Origin: an uncultured Geobacteraceae bacterium
GTDB lineage: Bacteria > Desulfobacterota > Desulfuromonadia > Geobacterales > Pseudopelobacteraceae
Direction of reading: 5' to 3'
Assembly: GCA_903901875.1 (NCBI GenBank)
Contig: CAIUSO010000010.1
Location: 1-64,000 of the forward strand
Length of the DNA: 64,000 bases
Shown: positions 36,002 to 47,315 of the stretch, in pieces
How positions within the stretch are numbered: position 1 is the first letter of the stretch
How the letters are laid out: every line of letters starts with the position of its first letter
Program-made: the position numbers and the translations under genes
Notes under the pieces: model-generated
The model's input: only the letters and a program-made list of their open reading frames with translations
Told to the model about the DNA's origin: nothing
Databases searched by the model: none

Positions 36002-37159
36002 CTAGCCGACTCTCCGTAATCCATCTGCTATTTTTATTCTGACTGCTCTCCAACTGGGAAAAACGGCAGCAACAATTCCGACAATTAAGCAAAAAAGTAT
36101 GTCAAGGTAGAGAGTTGATCGTTCAATCTGGAATACCGGAAAAAAAGTTCCCATAATTTCACCAAACTTCCCGGCCACGGGAAATGTCAGCACTATGCCG
36201 ATGGCTCCCCCGGTGCCGGTAATAAAGAGAGATTCACCAAATATCATGCCCACAATGTGGTGCCACTCGAATCCAAGTGCTTTGAAAATGGCATATTCGC
36301 CGATTCGTTCCCGTGCGGTCATGGCCATCGTATTGGCCACCACGACCATAATGATGATAATGACGACAAAAGAAACAATCCTGATCGCCACAACGATAGC
36401 TTCGGTCATGGAAACAAAGCTTAATTGAAAAGCTTTTTCTGTTTCGGTCAATGTTTCGGCGAGCGAATTTCTGAAAGTTGCATCAACGGCAAGAGAAATC
36501 TCCGGAGCCGACTGTGGATTTCTGAGACCAATGATAAACACGCCGATCTGATCGGAACGTCGGGAAACGGTTTTCTTCAACGTTTCGTTGAGATAATCCC
36601 AGTGAAAAAAGAATTGTGACTCATCGGTTGATTTTTCGGCACCACTGTAGATGCCTCGCACCACATATTCCCATGTCCCAGGGTAAATAGTTCCCTTAAG
36701 GGTGACGGTGTCACCGATATGCCAGCCAAAACGATCCGCAAGTTTTTTCCCCGCAACGCACCCTTTACGATCCAGCAGAAAGGCACGTTTTTGTTCCTGG
36801 GGCAGGACAAATTCAGGATAAATATCAAAATAACTTTTTGCGTCAACGGCAAAATTGGGAAAGAAATTTTTCTCCGTAATATACACACCGCCAAACCAGT
36901 TTTCATAGGTCAAGCCGGTTACCCCTTCCAAGTGCCGAATGCGCTCCTGATAGGCAAACGGCAACGAAAACACCAGCGAGACCGCATTGCGGCACACTAA
37001 TCGTGTTGATGATGATCCGTTTACTCCGGCGTACCACGCTGTTACAACAGTTTGTAGCAGTCCGAATGCCAGAATGGCTACCGTGATTCCAAGTATGGTC
37101 AGGAGCGTACGCAATCGATGGCGGAAAGCATTGCGGGCCAGGAGCTTAACAAGGAACAT
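36002..37159 (-). CDS. MacB/FtsX-family ABC exporter permease
   Basis: 385 aa. MacB-type plan: N-terminal membrane helix, a long periplasmic domain (about residues 45-255), then three C-terminal helices with TARERIGEYAIFKALGFEW and RAVRIKIADGLRRV at the end. The start overlaps the ATPase gene upstream by 14 bp. With the ATPase and adaptor genes it forms a three-gene tripartite exporter, perhaps of a lipoprotein, peptide or amphiphile; no outer-membrane partner is adjacent. It ends 14 bp before pilR. Confidence 0.88.
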   Translation of the reverse strand: MFLVKLLARNAFRHRLRTLLTILGITVAILAFGLLQTVVTAWYAGVNGSSSTRLVCRNAVSLVFSLPFAYQERIRHLEGVTGLTYENWFGGVYITEKNFFPNFAVDAKSYFDIYPEFVLPQEQKRAFLLDRKGCVAGKKLADRFGWHIGDTVTLKGTIYPGTWEYVVRGIYSGAEKSTDESQFFFHWDYLNETLKKTVSRRSDQIGVFIIGLRNPQSAPEISLAVDATFRNSLAETLTETEKAFQLSFVSMTEAIVVAIRIVSFVVIIIIMVVVANTMAMTARERIGEYAIFKALGFEWHHIVGMIFGESLFITGTGGAIGIVLTFPVAGKFGEIMGTFFPVFQIERSTLYLDILFCLIVGIVAAVFPSWRAVRIKIADGLRRVG

Positions 37160-37850
37160 CAGTCAGGAGCCCCTTTTCCAGATGACGGATACTATGGGCC
37201 TTTTCGGCGGCACGGGGGTCATGGGTTACCATAATAATTGTCTTATGTTGTTCACCGTTGAGTCGGGTCATCAGTGCAAGTATTTCTTCCGCGGAAACCC
37301 GGTCCAGATCCCCCGTTGGTTCGTCAGCCACCAGAATTGCCGGGTCAGTAACAATGGCTCGGGCAATGGCAACCCGCTGCTGCTGACCACCGGAAAGCTG
37401 GGATGGATTATGTTCAAGCCGGTCCATCAATCCCACAACCTCAAGAGCCGCTTCAACATGATCCCGTCTTTCCCTTCTCGAAAGGGACGTAAGCATTAAC
37501 GGTAATTCCACGTTCTCAAAAGCGGTCAACACTGGAATAAGATTATAAAACTGAAAGATAAAACCAACGTTGGCCGCCCGCCATCGAGCAAGTACCACCT
37601 CATTCAACGTCGCAATATCAACACCATCGATAACAATCGAACCGCTGTCAACGGTGTCAATTCCGGCGATTAGATTGAGAAGCGTAGATTTTCCCGATCC
37701 TGAAGGTCCCATCAGAGCAAGAAATTCTCCCCGAACAATTTCAAAGGAAATACCCTCCAGTACGGGTACCGGCTGATTTCCCCTCTGATACGCCTTGGAA
37801 ACGGCACTAAGAGACACCATAATCTGTGGATTCTCAGGGGACACATTCAT
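37146..37850 (-). CDS. MacB/LolD-type ABC exporter ATPase
   Basis: 234 aa from ATG 37850; a longer frame to 37886 would overlap the adaptor gene and is not favoured. Walker A GPSGSGKSTL, signature LSGGQQQRVAIARA, Walker B ILVADEPTGDLD and His in MVTHDPRAAE. The Q-loop FQFYNLIPVLTAFENVELP and the length class it with MacB/LolD/FtsE ATPases. SD GGAGAAG precedes it. Works with the permease (14-bp overlap) and the adaptor gene, which ends 1 bp upstream. Confidence 0.92.
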   Translation of the reverse strand: MNVSPENPQIMVSLSAVSKAYQRGNQPVPVLEGISFEIVRGEFLALMGPSGSGKSTLLNLIAGIDTVDSGSIVIDGVDIATLNEVVLARWRAANVGFIFQFYNLIPVLTAFENVELPLMLTSLSRRERRDHVEAALEVVGLMDRLEHNPSQLSGGQQQRVAIARAIVTDPAILVADEPTGDLDRVSAEEILALMTRLNGEQHKTIIMVTHDPRAAEKAHSIRHLEKGLLTDVPC

Positions 37851-37851
37851 A

Positions 37852-39069
37852 TTATTTCTTCTCCGGAAGTACAATCCTACCGCCATCTTTCAGGGATTCT
37901 TGTGGTTTTATCACAATTTTATCACCGGACTTGACTCCGGTAACCTCCACCAGATCCCCCAGCGTTACGCCGACAGTTACCGGAATAAATTTCACCGTAG
38001 AGCCGGTAACCAGAAAAAGTCCACTTTTGCCTCCACGGGTTGCCAGTGCGGTGGGTGCCACCACAATTCGGGCAACCGTATCGCCTGCATGGGTTTCGTG
38101 CTGAAGAAAAGCAACTTTTGCACTCATTTCTGGAAATATCCGCCGATCCTTTTCGAGAAAACGAACTTTAACCATTACCGATGCCTTACTCCGGTCTGCG
38201 GTAGGAACAATCATCTTTAATACACCACGAAGTCTGGTACCCGGAAGAGAGTCAAGTGTTATTTCACATGGCTGCCCTTGCCGTATCTGGGACAGATTTG
38301 ATTCAGAAACATCGGCTTCTATCTCCAGTGAAGCGAGGTCGGCAATGGAGACCACTGCGGCTTTGGCGCTGGCTGCGGCACCAAGTGGAGTGATGATATC
38401 TCCAACATCGGCGTTCTTGGTCAATACCACCGCATCAAAGGGGGCGCGTATCAAACTATAGTCATTTGCAACCTTCCCTCCCTGCAGGGCAGCTACGGCG
38501 GTTGCAATACCTGCTTCGGCACTGTCTGAGGCAGCAATTGCCCGCTTCAGTCGAGCATCAGCACTGTCGTAATCTGATTGTGACACAATGCCGGAAATCA
38601 GTAACTGTTTCTGACGCTGAAACGATTTATCTGCATCATTAAGCTCCGCCCGCGCCTGTTCCCGCACCGCACGGGAATTGGTAAGGGCAGCTTCATACTG
38701 TTTGATTGCCGCTTCAAGGTCCTTATTTTCCAACCGGGCTATAACCTGCCCGGCAGTAACCCGACTCCCCTCAGCAACTCCAATCCATTCAAGTCTACCG
38801 GTTATTTTTGATGCGACTGACGCCTTTCGCTGGGCGACAACGTATCCGCTGGCGTTGAGTAGTGTGAAGGACTGTGTTGGATAAAAAAGTGAAACCGTGG
38901 AGGTTTCAACGGTGGTTGCCCTGTTTCGGGAGAAGAGCAGAAACGAAATAATGATTGCCAGGACAAGAACCACTCCGATGCTTCGACGCTTCCAAGAAGG
39001 GCCGGAGCGGTGCGGAACAGTTGTGCGCGTTTTGTCTATGGCAAGCCGGTTGAGGGTATCAGATGACAT
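37852..39069 (-). CDS. Periplasmic adaptor (membrane fusion protein) of the MacB-like exporter
   Basis: 405 aa from ATG 39069, chosen for an AAAGG site; an in-frame ATG at 39117 would add 16 residues. N-terminal membrane anchor (about residues 32-48), then a biotinyl-lipoyl-like half (SGYVVAQRKASVASKITGRL and VTAGQVIARLENKDLEAAIKQYEAAL), a coiled-coil hairpin (about 105-180), and a beta-barrel region (about 200-330). HlyD/MacA-type adaptors link an inner-membrane pump to an outer-membrane channel. First gene of the exporter operon; the exporter may be co-regulated with pilR, which follows it. Confidence 0.88.
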   Translation of the reverse strand: MSSDTLNRLAIDKTRTTVPHRSGPSWKRRSIGVVLVLAIIISFLLFSRNRATTVETSTVSLFYPTQSFTLLNASGYVVAQRKASVASKITGRLEWIGVAEGSRVTAGQVIARLENKDLEAAIKQYEAALTNSRAVREQARAELNDADKSFQRQKQLLISGIVSQSDYDSADARLKRAIAASDSAEAGIATAVAALQGGKVANDYSLIRAPFDAVVLTKNADVGDIITPLGAAASAKAAVVSIADLASLEIEADVSESNLSQIRQGQPCEITLDSLPGTRLRGVLKMIVPTADRSKASVMVKVRFLEKDRRIFPEMSAKVAFLQHETHAGDTVARIVVAPTALATRGGKSGLFLVTGSTVKFIPVTVGVTLGDLVEVTGVKSGDKIVIKPQESLKDGGRIVLPEKK

Positions 39070-39229
39070 ATGTATGCCTTTTATGGAGAAATTTACAAAT
39101 GTGCCAATTTTTGTCATACCACGTTTTCACGCCATTTAAAAGCAGTAGCTGAATCATACCACTTTTAAACTATGCTTATTTCCTCGTGAGCAAGCTGTTT
39201 TTTTTATTTTTTTGTGGTATACACAATGA

Positions 39230-40576
<1,347 letters not shown>

Positions 40577-40596
40577 ACATTTATGTGGTCGTGACG

Positions 40597-40620
40597 AAAG
40601 GCGGAGTTTTCTCCGCCTTT
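40597..40620 (+). terminator. Intrinsic terminator after eno
   Basis: A perfect 10-bp stem (AAAGGCGGAG / CTCCGCCTTT) with a TTTT loop immediately downstream of eno. It also precedes pgi by 25 bp and so partly insulates pgi from eno read-through. Confidence 0.75.
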
Positions 40621-40644
40621 CCCCTATCAGGAACCGGAGGAACC

Positions 40645-42237
40645 ATGGAAAAAGACACCGCATTGTGGAACCGTTATCAGAAATATCTCTGTCATTGTCC
40701 CGAGATCAACCTGACCCTCGATATGAGCCGCATGAAATTTGCCGACACCTACTTTAAAAAGATGGAACCGGTCATGCATGAAGCGCTGCTTGAAATGAGC
40801 GGTCTGGAAGGTGGTGCCATTGCCAATGCGGACGAAAACCGGATGGTCGGCCACTATTGGTTGAGGGATCCCTCACTTGCTCCATCCCGGAAACTCAGGG
40901 ACGAAATAGAAAGTACCGTTGAAAAAATCCATATTTTTTGCAAGAAGATTCATTCGGGAACACTCAAAGCACAAAATGGCTCCCCCTTTATCAATTTCCT
41001 TGTGATCGGTATCGGCGGTTCCGCATTGGGTCCCCAGTTCGTAGCCGATGCACTGGCGACCGGTGCCGACCCCATGAAAGCTTTCTTCCTGGACAATACC
41101 GATCCGGACGGAATTGATAAAACATTTGCCCTGCTGGGTGCAGGTTTGTCCCAGACGTTGTCACTTGTTATTTCAAAGAGTGGCTCCACAAAAGAAACCC
41201 GTAACGGCATGCTGGAAGCTAAAGCGGTGTATGAGCGGGCCGGACTGGATTTTGCACGCCACGCCGTAGCCGTTACCGGTGCTGACAGTGAACTTGATCG
41301 CCTGGCGTCTGCCGAGGGGTGGATGGAACGTTTCCCGATGTGGGACTGGGTTGGTGGCCGTACCTCAGTCACTTCGGCGGTGGGACTCCTGCCTGCGGCA
41401 CTTCAAGGCATTTCTATCAGCGACCTGCTCGACGGTGCCAAGAACTGCGATATTGCCACCAGCAGTACGATAACGCTCAAGAATCCGGCAGCCTGCATGG
41501 CTCTGATGTGGTATTACGCCACGGATGGTCGGGGAAACAAGGATATGGTAATGCTCCCCTACCGGGATCGCTTACTCCTGTTCTCCCGCTATCTGCAGCA
41601 GTTGATCATGGAGTCCATCGGCAAAGAACTTGATCGGGACGGTACACGGGTCAATCAGGGACTTACCGTGTACGGAAACAAGGGCTCCACGGATCAGCAC
41701 GCCTATGTTCAGCAGCTGCGTGAGGGTGTGGCAAATTTCTTTGTCACGTTCATTGAGGTGCTGCAAGACCGGGATGGCTCTTCAATGCAGGTTGAGGAGG
41801 GTGTGACCAGTGGCGATTTTCTCTTCGGCTTCCTCCAGGGAACCCGGAGTGCGTTATACGAAAATGGCAGAGAGTCAATGACCATCACCATAAACCGTGT
41901 TGATGCCTATTCCATCGGAGTGCTTATTGCTCTGTTCGAACGCACGGTCGGCTTTTACGCAAGTCTGCTGAATATTAACGCCTACCATCAACCAGGAGTG
42001 GAAGCGGGTAAAAAGGCAGCTGAGAAGGTTATCACACTTCAAAAGTCTGTTGTGGGATTACTGAACCAGCATGAAAAGGGATTAACCGCCGAGGCGGTGG
42101 CTCGTCAGCTCGGCACACCACAAGAAACAGAAATGATTTTTTCAATTCTGCGTCACCTTTCCGCAAACAAAGACAGAGGAATTAAACAGACCGGTACCGG
42201 CAAGATCAGCGAGATTACCTTTCGAATAAAAACCTAA
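40645..42237 (+). CDS. pgi: Glucose-6-phosphate isomerase
   Basis: 530 aa from ATG 40645 with a GGAGG site five bases upstream; the longer GTG frame at 40585 is not credible because it includes the terminator. Interconverts glucose-6-phosphate and fructose-6-phosphate. Signatures: [25 protein letters not shown] sugar-phosphate loop, and [14 protein letters not shown] with the catalytic His. The last bases overlap the hrpB stop on the opposite strand by 4 bp. Confidence 0.96.
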   Translation: MEKDTALWNRYQKYLCHCPEINLTLDMSRMKFADTYFKKMEPVMHEALLEMSGLEGGAIANADENRMVGHYWLRDPSLAPSRKLRDEIESTVEKIHIFCKKIHSGTLKAQNGSPFINFLVIGIGGSALGPQFVADALATGADPMKAFFLDNTDPDGIDKTFALLGAGLSQTLSLVISKSGSTKETRNGMLEAKAVYERAGLDFARHAVAVTGADSELDRLASAEGWMERFPMWDWVGGRTSVTSAVGLLPAALQGISISDLLDGAKNCDIATSSTITLKNPAACMALMWYYATDGRGNKDMVMLPYRDRLLLFSRYLQQLIMESIGKELDRDGTRVNQGLTVYGNKGSTDQHAYVQQLREGVANFFVTFIEVLQDRDGSSMQVEEGVTSGDFLFGFLQGTRSALYENGRESMTITINRVDAYSIGVLIALFERTVGFYASLLNINAYHQPGVEAGKKAAEKVITLQKSVVGLLNQHEKGLTAEAVARQLGTPQETEMIFSILRHLSANKDRGIKQTGTGKISEITFRIKT

Positions 42238-44759
42238 ACCCTCGGCTTAAGCCGGCGCGTGGGAACAGCACCCCAGGGGTCTTCGGGCCAGGGGTGCTTT
42301 GGGTACCTCCCCTTCAGTTCTTTTTTAACCTGTACATATGCTCCGTCCCAAAATCCCCGCAGATCCCTCGTTACCTGAATGGGCCTGCCTGCCGGTGAAA
42401 GCAGGTGCAGCAGCAACGGAACCCTTCCGTTACAGACCGATGGCCCAACGGCCAGACCGAATAATTCCTGCAGCTTTACCGCCAACACCGGAACTTCTCC
42501 CGTATAGTCAATCCTGATCCGTGAACCGCTCGGCACCGCCTGGGATGATGGTGTCTGTTCATCCATCATCCGCTTCTGCTGATAGCTGAGACCATTGACA
42601 AGTATATCAGCAAAATCCAACTGGGCAAGTTTTTTGGCGGAGTTCACACTCGCTGACAGATGGGGCAACAGCCACTGTTCAAGGGTATCACACAATGCAG
42701 GGTCAGAAACATCGGGCCACTCCTGCTCGGGAAATGACCGGTGCAGCAGTTGCAGACGTCCCTGAAGTTGCCGAAAAGAGGCATCAAGAGTCAATAACTG
42801 CAGGTGTGAATCACGCACCGCCCCGATCAAGGCTGAAGCAATCTGGGCGTGTGTTGGTATTACCGCCTTTCCGCACAATTCAACACTGCCAAGAGACTCA
42901 ACCTGACGGGCAGTGACACGCTGTTCCCGTTCATCCCAGCAGACCATAGATCTGGTTTGAATGTGACGACCACGCTCATCACGAAGAACCGCTTCAGTAA
43001 CTTCCGATGCCAGATGAATGGCTGCATCGGAACGACTACCGCCATCCAGCAACGGGGCAATGATAAAATCTCCCTCCCTGACGCCACTCCGGGGCGACAG
43101 CAGGGCACCACGGCCGCTTGCCAGCAGATAGCCATCCCCCGAATCCCTCCGCCGGGCAACGCGGTCGGGGTAGGCCGCCAGCAGCAGGCGGGCAGTGGTA
43201 GAATCATCCACCGATTCTGCGTGCACCATACGGGAGACAGCCACGAGGGAGCGGAGCTGCTGGGCCGTTCGCAGCACGTTTTTCATGGCAGAGACATCAA
43301 TGTTGCGCTCAAAGCGCCCCGCAGTCTGAAATAGTTTGAGTGATTCAAGCCGTTCATCCAGATCCGACCGGCATTTCCGGGAAAACTGAGTACGCTCTGA
43401 ACGGCTAAAAATATCCCGTTCAGCAAGGAGTGCGGCAACCTGACATCCCAGAGTTGGACATCCAAGCTCCTTTGCACGAAGCAGCAATCTGCCGAGTCGC
43501 GGATGGAGCGGCATTCGGACGACCTCTTTACCGGCTTCGGTAATAGCGCCGTTCTCCCCAAGAAGATCCAGATCAAGCAGGAGAGTTCGGGCCGTTTCAA
43601 CGGCTGCAGCGGGAGGTACATCAAGCCACTCCAGGCGATTCGGCTCGGTGACCCCCCACGCGGCAAGCTCCAGCAGCAGACCGGACAACTCGGTAACCGT
43701 AATCTCAGGAGGGGTAAAGGGTGCCATGGCACTCAAGGTGTGGGGGGAAAATAAACGATAGCAGACACCGGGAGCGGTGCGCCCTCCCCTCCCTGCACGC
43801 TGCTCGGCCGATGCCCGTGATTCCCGCACCGTGACGAGGCGATTCAGTCCGGTACCGGGATCATACTGAAGTCTCCGGGATACCCCGCTATCAATGACGA
43901 CCCGGACCCCTTCGATGGTCAGACTGGTTTCGGCAATACTGGTGGCCAGCACAACTTTTCGCAACGCACCGGCCTGTATCGCTTTTTGTTGATCGGCAAT
44001 CGGCAGATCGCCGTACAGTTGACAGACTTCAATCTGCCGCTTCTCAGTTGACAATACTTCCGCAAGCTGCGCGGCACATCCCCGTATCTCGCCAGAGCCG
44101 GGAAGAAACGCCAGAATATCCCCCTCCGTCTCACGAAGTGCCCGAAAGACTGCGGCCGCAACTTTCCGGGTGACTGGTGATTTTACATCATCATCACTGT
44201 AACTATGCTGAACCTCGAATGACCGACCAGCCGAGCTGATAATCGGTGCATGACCAAGCAGCTGTGAGATTCGCTCCACATCGAGGGTTGCCGACATGAC
44301 AATCAGCTTCAGATCAGGGCGAATCTGCTGAACCTCCCGACAGAGAATAAGCCCCAGATCGGCATGGATACTTCGCTCATGAAACTCATCAAAAATTATC
44401 AGGGCGATACCGGAAAGTTCCGGATCATGCTGAATCCGCCGGGTCAGAATCCCTTCTGTCACCACTTCAATGCGGGTGGTACGGGAAACGACACTCTCAA
44501 ACCGGATCGAATACCCGACGGTTTTTCCTACCTCTTCGCCACGCAGATAGGCCATCCGCCGGGCAGCTGCAATGGCGGCGATCCGTCTCGGCTCAAGCAT
44601 GATGATACGCCCGGCAGATGCAGGGATACAATCCAGGAGCTCCAGCGGAATCCGTGTGGTCTTGCCGGCTCCCGGCGGAGCGTGGAGAATTACCGCTTGA
44701 TGTGTGAGGATGGTTTCCCGGAAGAGCGGAAGGATCTCATCTATTGGAAGTTGGATCAT
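42234..44759 (-). CDS. hrpB: ATP-dependent DEAH-box-like helicase HrpB
   Basis: 841 aa, typical HrpB length. N-terminal RecA domains with [12 protein letters not shown] (Walker A) and FDEFHERS (DEFH box), VMSATLD and QRAGRGGRT (motif VI); C-terminal HrpB-specific domain ends with the family-like [28 protein letters not shown]. Putative RNA helicase; cellular role is poorly defined in the family. The start overlaps the larE stop by 4 bp, so hrpB is translated after larE. Convergent with pgi. Confidence 0.93.
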   Translation of the reverse strand: MIQLPIDEILPLFRETILTHQAVILHAPPGAGKTTRIPLELLDCIPASAGRIIMLEPRRIAAIAAARRMAYLRGEEVGKTVGYSIRFESVVSRTTRIEVVTEGILTRRIQHDPELSGIALIIFDEFHERSIHADLGLILCREVQQIRPDLKLIVMSATLDVERISQLLGHAPIISSAGRSFEVQHSYSDDDVKSPVTRKVAAAVFRALRETEGDILAFLPGSGEIRGCAAQLAEVLSTEKRQIEVCQLYGDLPIADQQKAIQAGALRKVVLATSIAETSLTIEGVRVVIDSGVSRRLQYDPGTGLNRLVTVRESRASAEQRAGRGGRTAPGVCYRLFSPHTLSAMAPFTPPEITVTELSGLLLELAAWGVTEPNRLEWLDVPPAAAVETARTLLLDLDLLGENGAITEAGKEVVRMPLHPRLGRLLLRAKELGCPTLGCQVAALLAERDIFSRSERTQFSRKCRSDLDERLESLKLFQTAGRFERNIDVSAMKNVLRTAQQLRSLVAVSRMVHAESVDDSTTARLLLAAYPDRVARRRDSGDGYLLASGRGALLSPRSGVREGDFIIAPLLDGGSRSDAAIHLASEVTEAVLRDERGRHIQTRSMVCWDEREQRVTARQVESLGSVELCGKAVIPTHAQIASALIGAVRDSHLQLLTLDASFRQLQGRLQLLHRSFPEQEWPDVSDPALCDTLEQWLLPHLSASVNSAKKLAQLDFADILVNGLSYQQKRMMDEQTPSSQAVPSGSRIRIDYTGEVPVLAVKLQELFGLAVGPSVCNGRVPLLLHLLSPAGRPIQVTRDLRGFWDGAYVQVKKELKGRYPKHPWPEDPWGAVPTRRLKPRV

Positions 44760-45562
44760 AAAAGTTCATTCATCGCTCCGGTCCGATACCCCTGCAAATC
44801 AAGGGCAACGTAGGTAAAACCGGCATTTTTGACGCAGCGGATTATTTCGTTACGCAGTGGCCCAACGGCCTGTGAAAATTCCTGCTCACCCAACTCTATC
44901 CGGGCAACGGCATCATGGTAACGTACCCGCAGAGTCCGGAAACCAAGGGCTCGAAGCGACTCCTCCGCTATCCCCACCTTCCCTACCCGCTCGGCAGTTA
45001 TTGCAGTTCCATAGGGAAATCTGCTTGAAAGACAGGCAAAGGCCGGTTTATCCCAGGTCGGCAGTGCCATCTCACGGGATAGTTCCCGGATATCATCCTT
45101 GGTAAAACCGGCTTCCTCAAGGGGACTTCTGACCCCCAGTTCACCGGCAGCCACCTTCCCTGGTCGGTGATCACCGGCATCGTCACTATTGGTTCCGTCC
45201 AGCACGAAACTCAGCCCCTCTTCATCGGCAATGGTACGTAATTTACCAAAGAGCTCTTTTTTACAGTAATAGCAGCGGTTACGGGGATTATCTCGAAATT
45301 CGGGAATATCCAGCTCTTCCGAAACAATCAACCGATGTCTGCCACCAATCATTCGGGCCAGATCACACGCCTCTTTCAGCTCTCGCTCCGGATAGGTTTG
45401 TGACGTGGCCGTAACGGCAAGTGCCCGCTCTCCCAGCAGCTTAACAGCCAGTGCAAATAAAAGGGTTGAGTCAACACCCCCGGAAAAACCGATAACACAA
45501 CTCTCAATAGACGAAATAATTTCACGAATTTTTTCTAATTTAGCAGTGAGCACCGGCTCCAT
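44756..45562 (-). CDS. larE: LarE-like ATP-dependent sacrificial sulfur transferase
   Basis: 268 aa. PP-loop FSGGVDSTLLFAL (Ser27-Ser32) for ATP, and the conserved KPAFACLSSRFPYG motif with sacrificial Cys177, which donates sulfur to the pyridine-dicarboxylate precursor of the nickel-pincer cofactor used by lactate racemase-type enzymes. A second Cys pair (CYYC, 97-100) is also present. The partners LarB and LarC are not encoded in the window, so a different sulfur acceptor is possible. Start ATG preceded by AGGAGAAGG; overlaps hrpB by 4 bp. Confidence 0.88.
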   Translation of the reverse strand: MEPVLTAKLEKIREIISSIESCVIGFSGGVDSTLLFALAVKLLGERALAVTATSQTYPERELKEACDLARMIGGRHRLIVSEELDIPEFRDNPRNRCYYCKKELFGKLRTIADEEGLSFVLDGTNSDDAGDHRPGKVAAGELGVRSPLEEAGFTKDDIRELSREMALPTWDKPAFACLSSRFPYGTAITAERVGKVGIAEESLRALGFRTLRVRYHDAVARIELGEQEFSQAVGPLRNEIIRCVKNAGFTYVALDLQGYRTGAMNELL

Positions 45563-45585
45563 AAAACCTTCTCCTGAAACGTGAA

Positions 45586-47205
45586 CTAAAGGATGTAATC
45601 AGTTGATAAAAAGTGTGATTTTCGTTCTTTGACAATATCGGTGATAATTTCCCTGTTGGCATCGTTTTCCCGCGCTGCCACCACAATCCGGATGGAGAAA
45701 ATACGGAGGGCATCCGCCACGGACTGGGTTCCGTCAGCTGAGTTTTTACGGCCGTTGAACGGGAAACTGTCGGGACTTCGCTGGCATTGACTGTTGATAT
45801 TTATTCGGCACACCTGGTTGACCAGTGCATCAACCAACTGGGCAAGCGAGTCGGAATCTTTGCCAAAAATACTCGCCTGCTGGCCATAGTTTGAGGCAAC
45901 TATATAATCTATCGGTTCCTGAAGAGAATCAAATGGCACCACCGGTATAACCGGACCAAACTGCTCTTCCGTATACACCCTCATATCCGGGGTAACCGGA
46001 TAGAGTAGTGCCGGATAGAAAAAAGACGAAGAGACCGTCCCTCCACCGGAATTCATAACGCGGGCACCATGCATAGTTGCATCGGAGACCAGTTCTGCCA
46101 GATAGTGAGGTTTTTCCGGTTCAGGGAGCGGGGTAATAATAACATCCTCCTCCCACGGCATTCCGCATGAGAGGGACGTGATACCTGCCGTCATGCGCGC
46201 AACAAACTCATCAACGACGGAGCGGTGTAAAAAAAGAATTTTCAGGGCGGTGCAGCGTTGACCGTTATTGGTCAGACAGCCGGAAAGACATTCAGCCACG
46301 GTCATCTCCAAATCGGCATCGGGGAGAATAACGGCGGGATTTTTGGCATCCAGACCCAGCACGCACCGAAGCCGGTGGGGACGCGGATGTACGGAGCGCA
46401 GGGCGTCGGCAACACGGCAGGTACCGATGAAGCCAAGCACATCAACTTTACCGGTCGCCATCAGCGGCGGCACCACCGTTTCTCCTTCGCCGTACACCGT
46501 GTTGATAACACCGGCGGGAAACAGGTCCCGAAAAGCCTCCAACAGTGGCTGAAAGATCAAAATGCCGAAGCGGGGCGGTTTCAGCAGTATGGTATTTCCC
46601 ATGACCAGTGCCGGAATCAGTGTGGTAAATGTTTCATAGAGCGGAAAGTTGAAGGGGCCCATACAGAGCACTACTCCCAAGGGGGCGCGGCGAATCTGAC
46701 CGATAATACCCTGCTGAATGACAAAGCGGGATGAAACACGGTCCAACTCTTTTAACGCCTCCAGGGTATCCCGGATATATGCCACCGTACGATCAAACTC
46801 ACGTCCCGCCTCACGCAATGATTTACCGGTCTCCCACAGGAGGAGTAACACGATTTCATCCCGTTTGGAAAGCAGAGCGGAAACCAACTGCTGCACACAA
46901 TGAATTCGCTCACCGACCGACATTGTGGGCCAGACTCCACGCCCAAGGGCATAGGCCCGCACCGCCATATCCAGGCATTCGAGAGCCGCGTCACCGGTCA
47001 ACAATGGTGCCTCCCCAACCAGTACCGGTGTCAGACCATTCGGTGTACGAACCTCTACGGGGGAGCGCACCTCCTGAAGAGGTCCGCTCCATTGTCTCAA
47101 TTCCCCTTGAATAAGATAAGTGCTCTGTACGAGCGGTCGGGAAAATCTGTACTGTTCAGGTATTTCATCTGGTTCAGGAAACAGGGTTTCCAGGGTTGTT
47201 TTCAT
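45586..47205 (-). CDS. GapN-like aldehyde dehydrogenase
   Basis: 539 aa from ATG 47205; a longer frame is rejected. ALDH-superfamily enzyme of the non-phosphorylating NADP-glyceraldehyde-3-phosphate dehydrogenase group. The nucleophile is Cys318 in NNGQRCTALKI. The N-terminal rossmann region contains GVVLCMGPFNFPLYETFTTL and LLKPPRFG. Where most ALDHs have the general base Glu in a LELGGK-like motif this reads VLGLDAKNPAVIL, so the Glu is replaced. It likely oxidises a short phosphorylated or carboxylated aldehyde with NAD(P). Divergent from the HAD gene; it follows larE by 23 bp. Confidence 0.8.
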   Translation of the reverse strand: MKTTLETLFPEPDEIPEQYRFSRPLVQSTYLIQGELRQWSGPLQEVRSPVEVRTPNGLTPVLVGEAPLLTGDAALECLDMAVRAYALGRGVWPTMSVGERIHCVQQLVSALLSKRDEIVLLLLWETGKSLREAGREFDRTVAYIRDTLEALKELDRVSSRFVIQQGIIGQIRRAPLGVVLCMGPFNFPLYETFTTLIPALVMGNTILLKPPRFGILIFQPLLEAFRDLFPAGVINTVYGEGETVVPPLMATGKVDVLGFIGTCRVADALRSVHPRPHRLRCVLGLDAKNPAVILPDADLEMTVAECLSGCLTNNGQRCTALKILFLHRSVVDEFVARMTAGITSLSCGMPWEEDVIITPLPEPEKPHYLAELVSDATMHGARVMNSGGGTVSSSFFYPALLYPVTPDMRVYTEEQFGPVIPVVPFDSLQEPIDYIVASNYGQQASIFGKDSDSLAQLVDALVNQVCRININSQCQRSPDSFPFNGRKNSADGTQSVADALRIFSIRIVVAARENDANREIITDIVKERKSHFLSTDYIL

Positions 47206-47246
47206 ATACGGTCTTTCATAGTAAGAAAATAAGCGTATCCGCCGCC

Positions 47247-47276
47247 TTGACAACTTCGGTTCACAAACGGTATTGT
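47247..47276 (+). promoter_or_regulatory. Likely promoter of the HAD phosphatase gene
   Basis: A perfect TTGACA (47247-47252) is followed by an 18-base spacer and TATTGT (47271-47276), about 35 nt before the ATG at 47316. It lies in the divergent intergenic region shared with the GapN-like gene. Confidence 0.45.
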
Positions 47277-47315
47277 CAGTCAGGGTTTATATACAAAAGG
47301 GGGCAATCTGTCACC

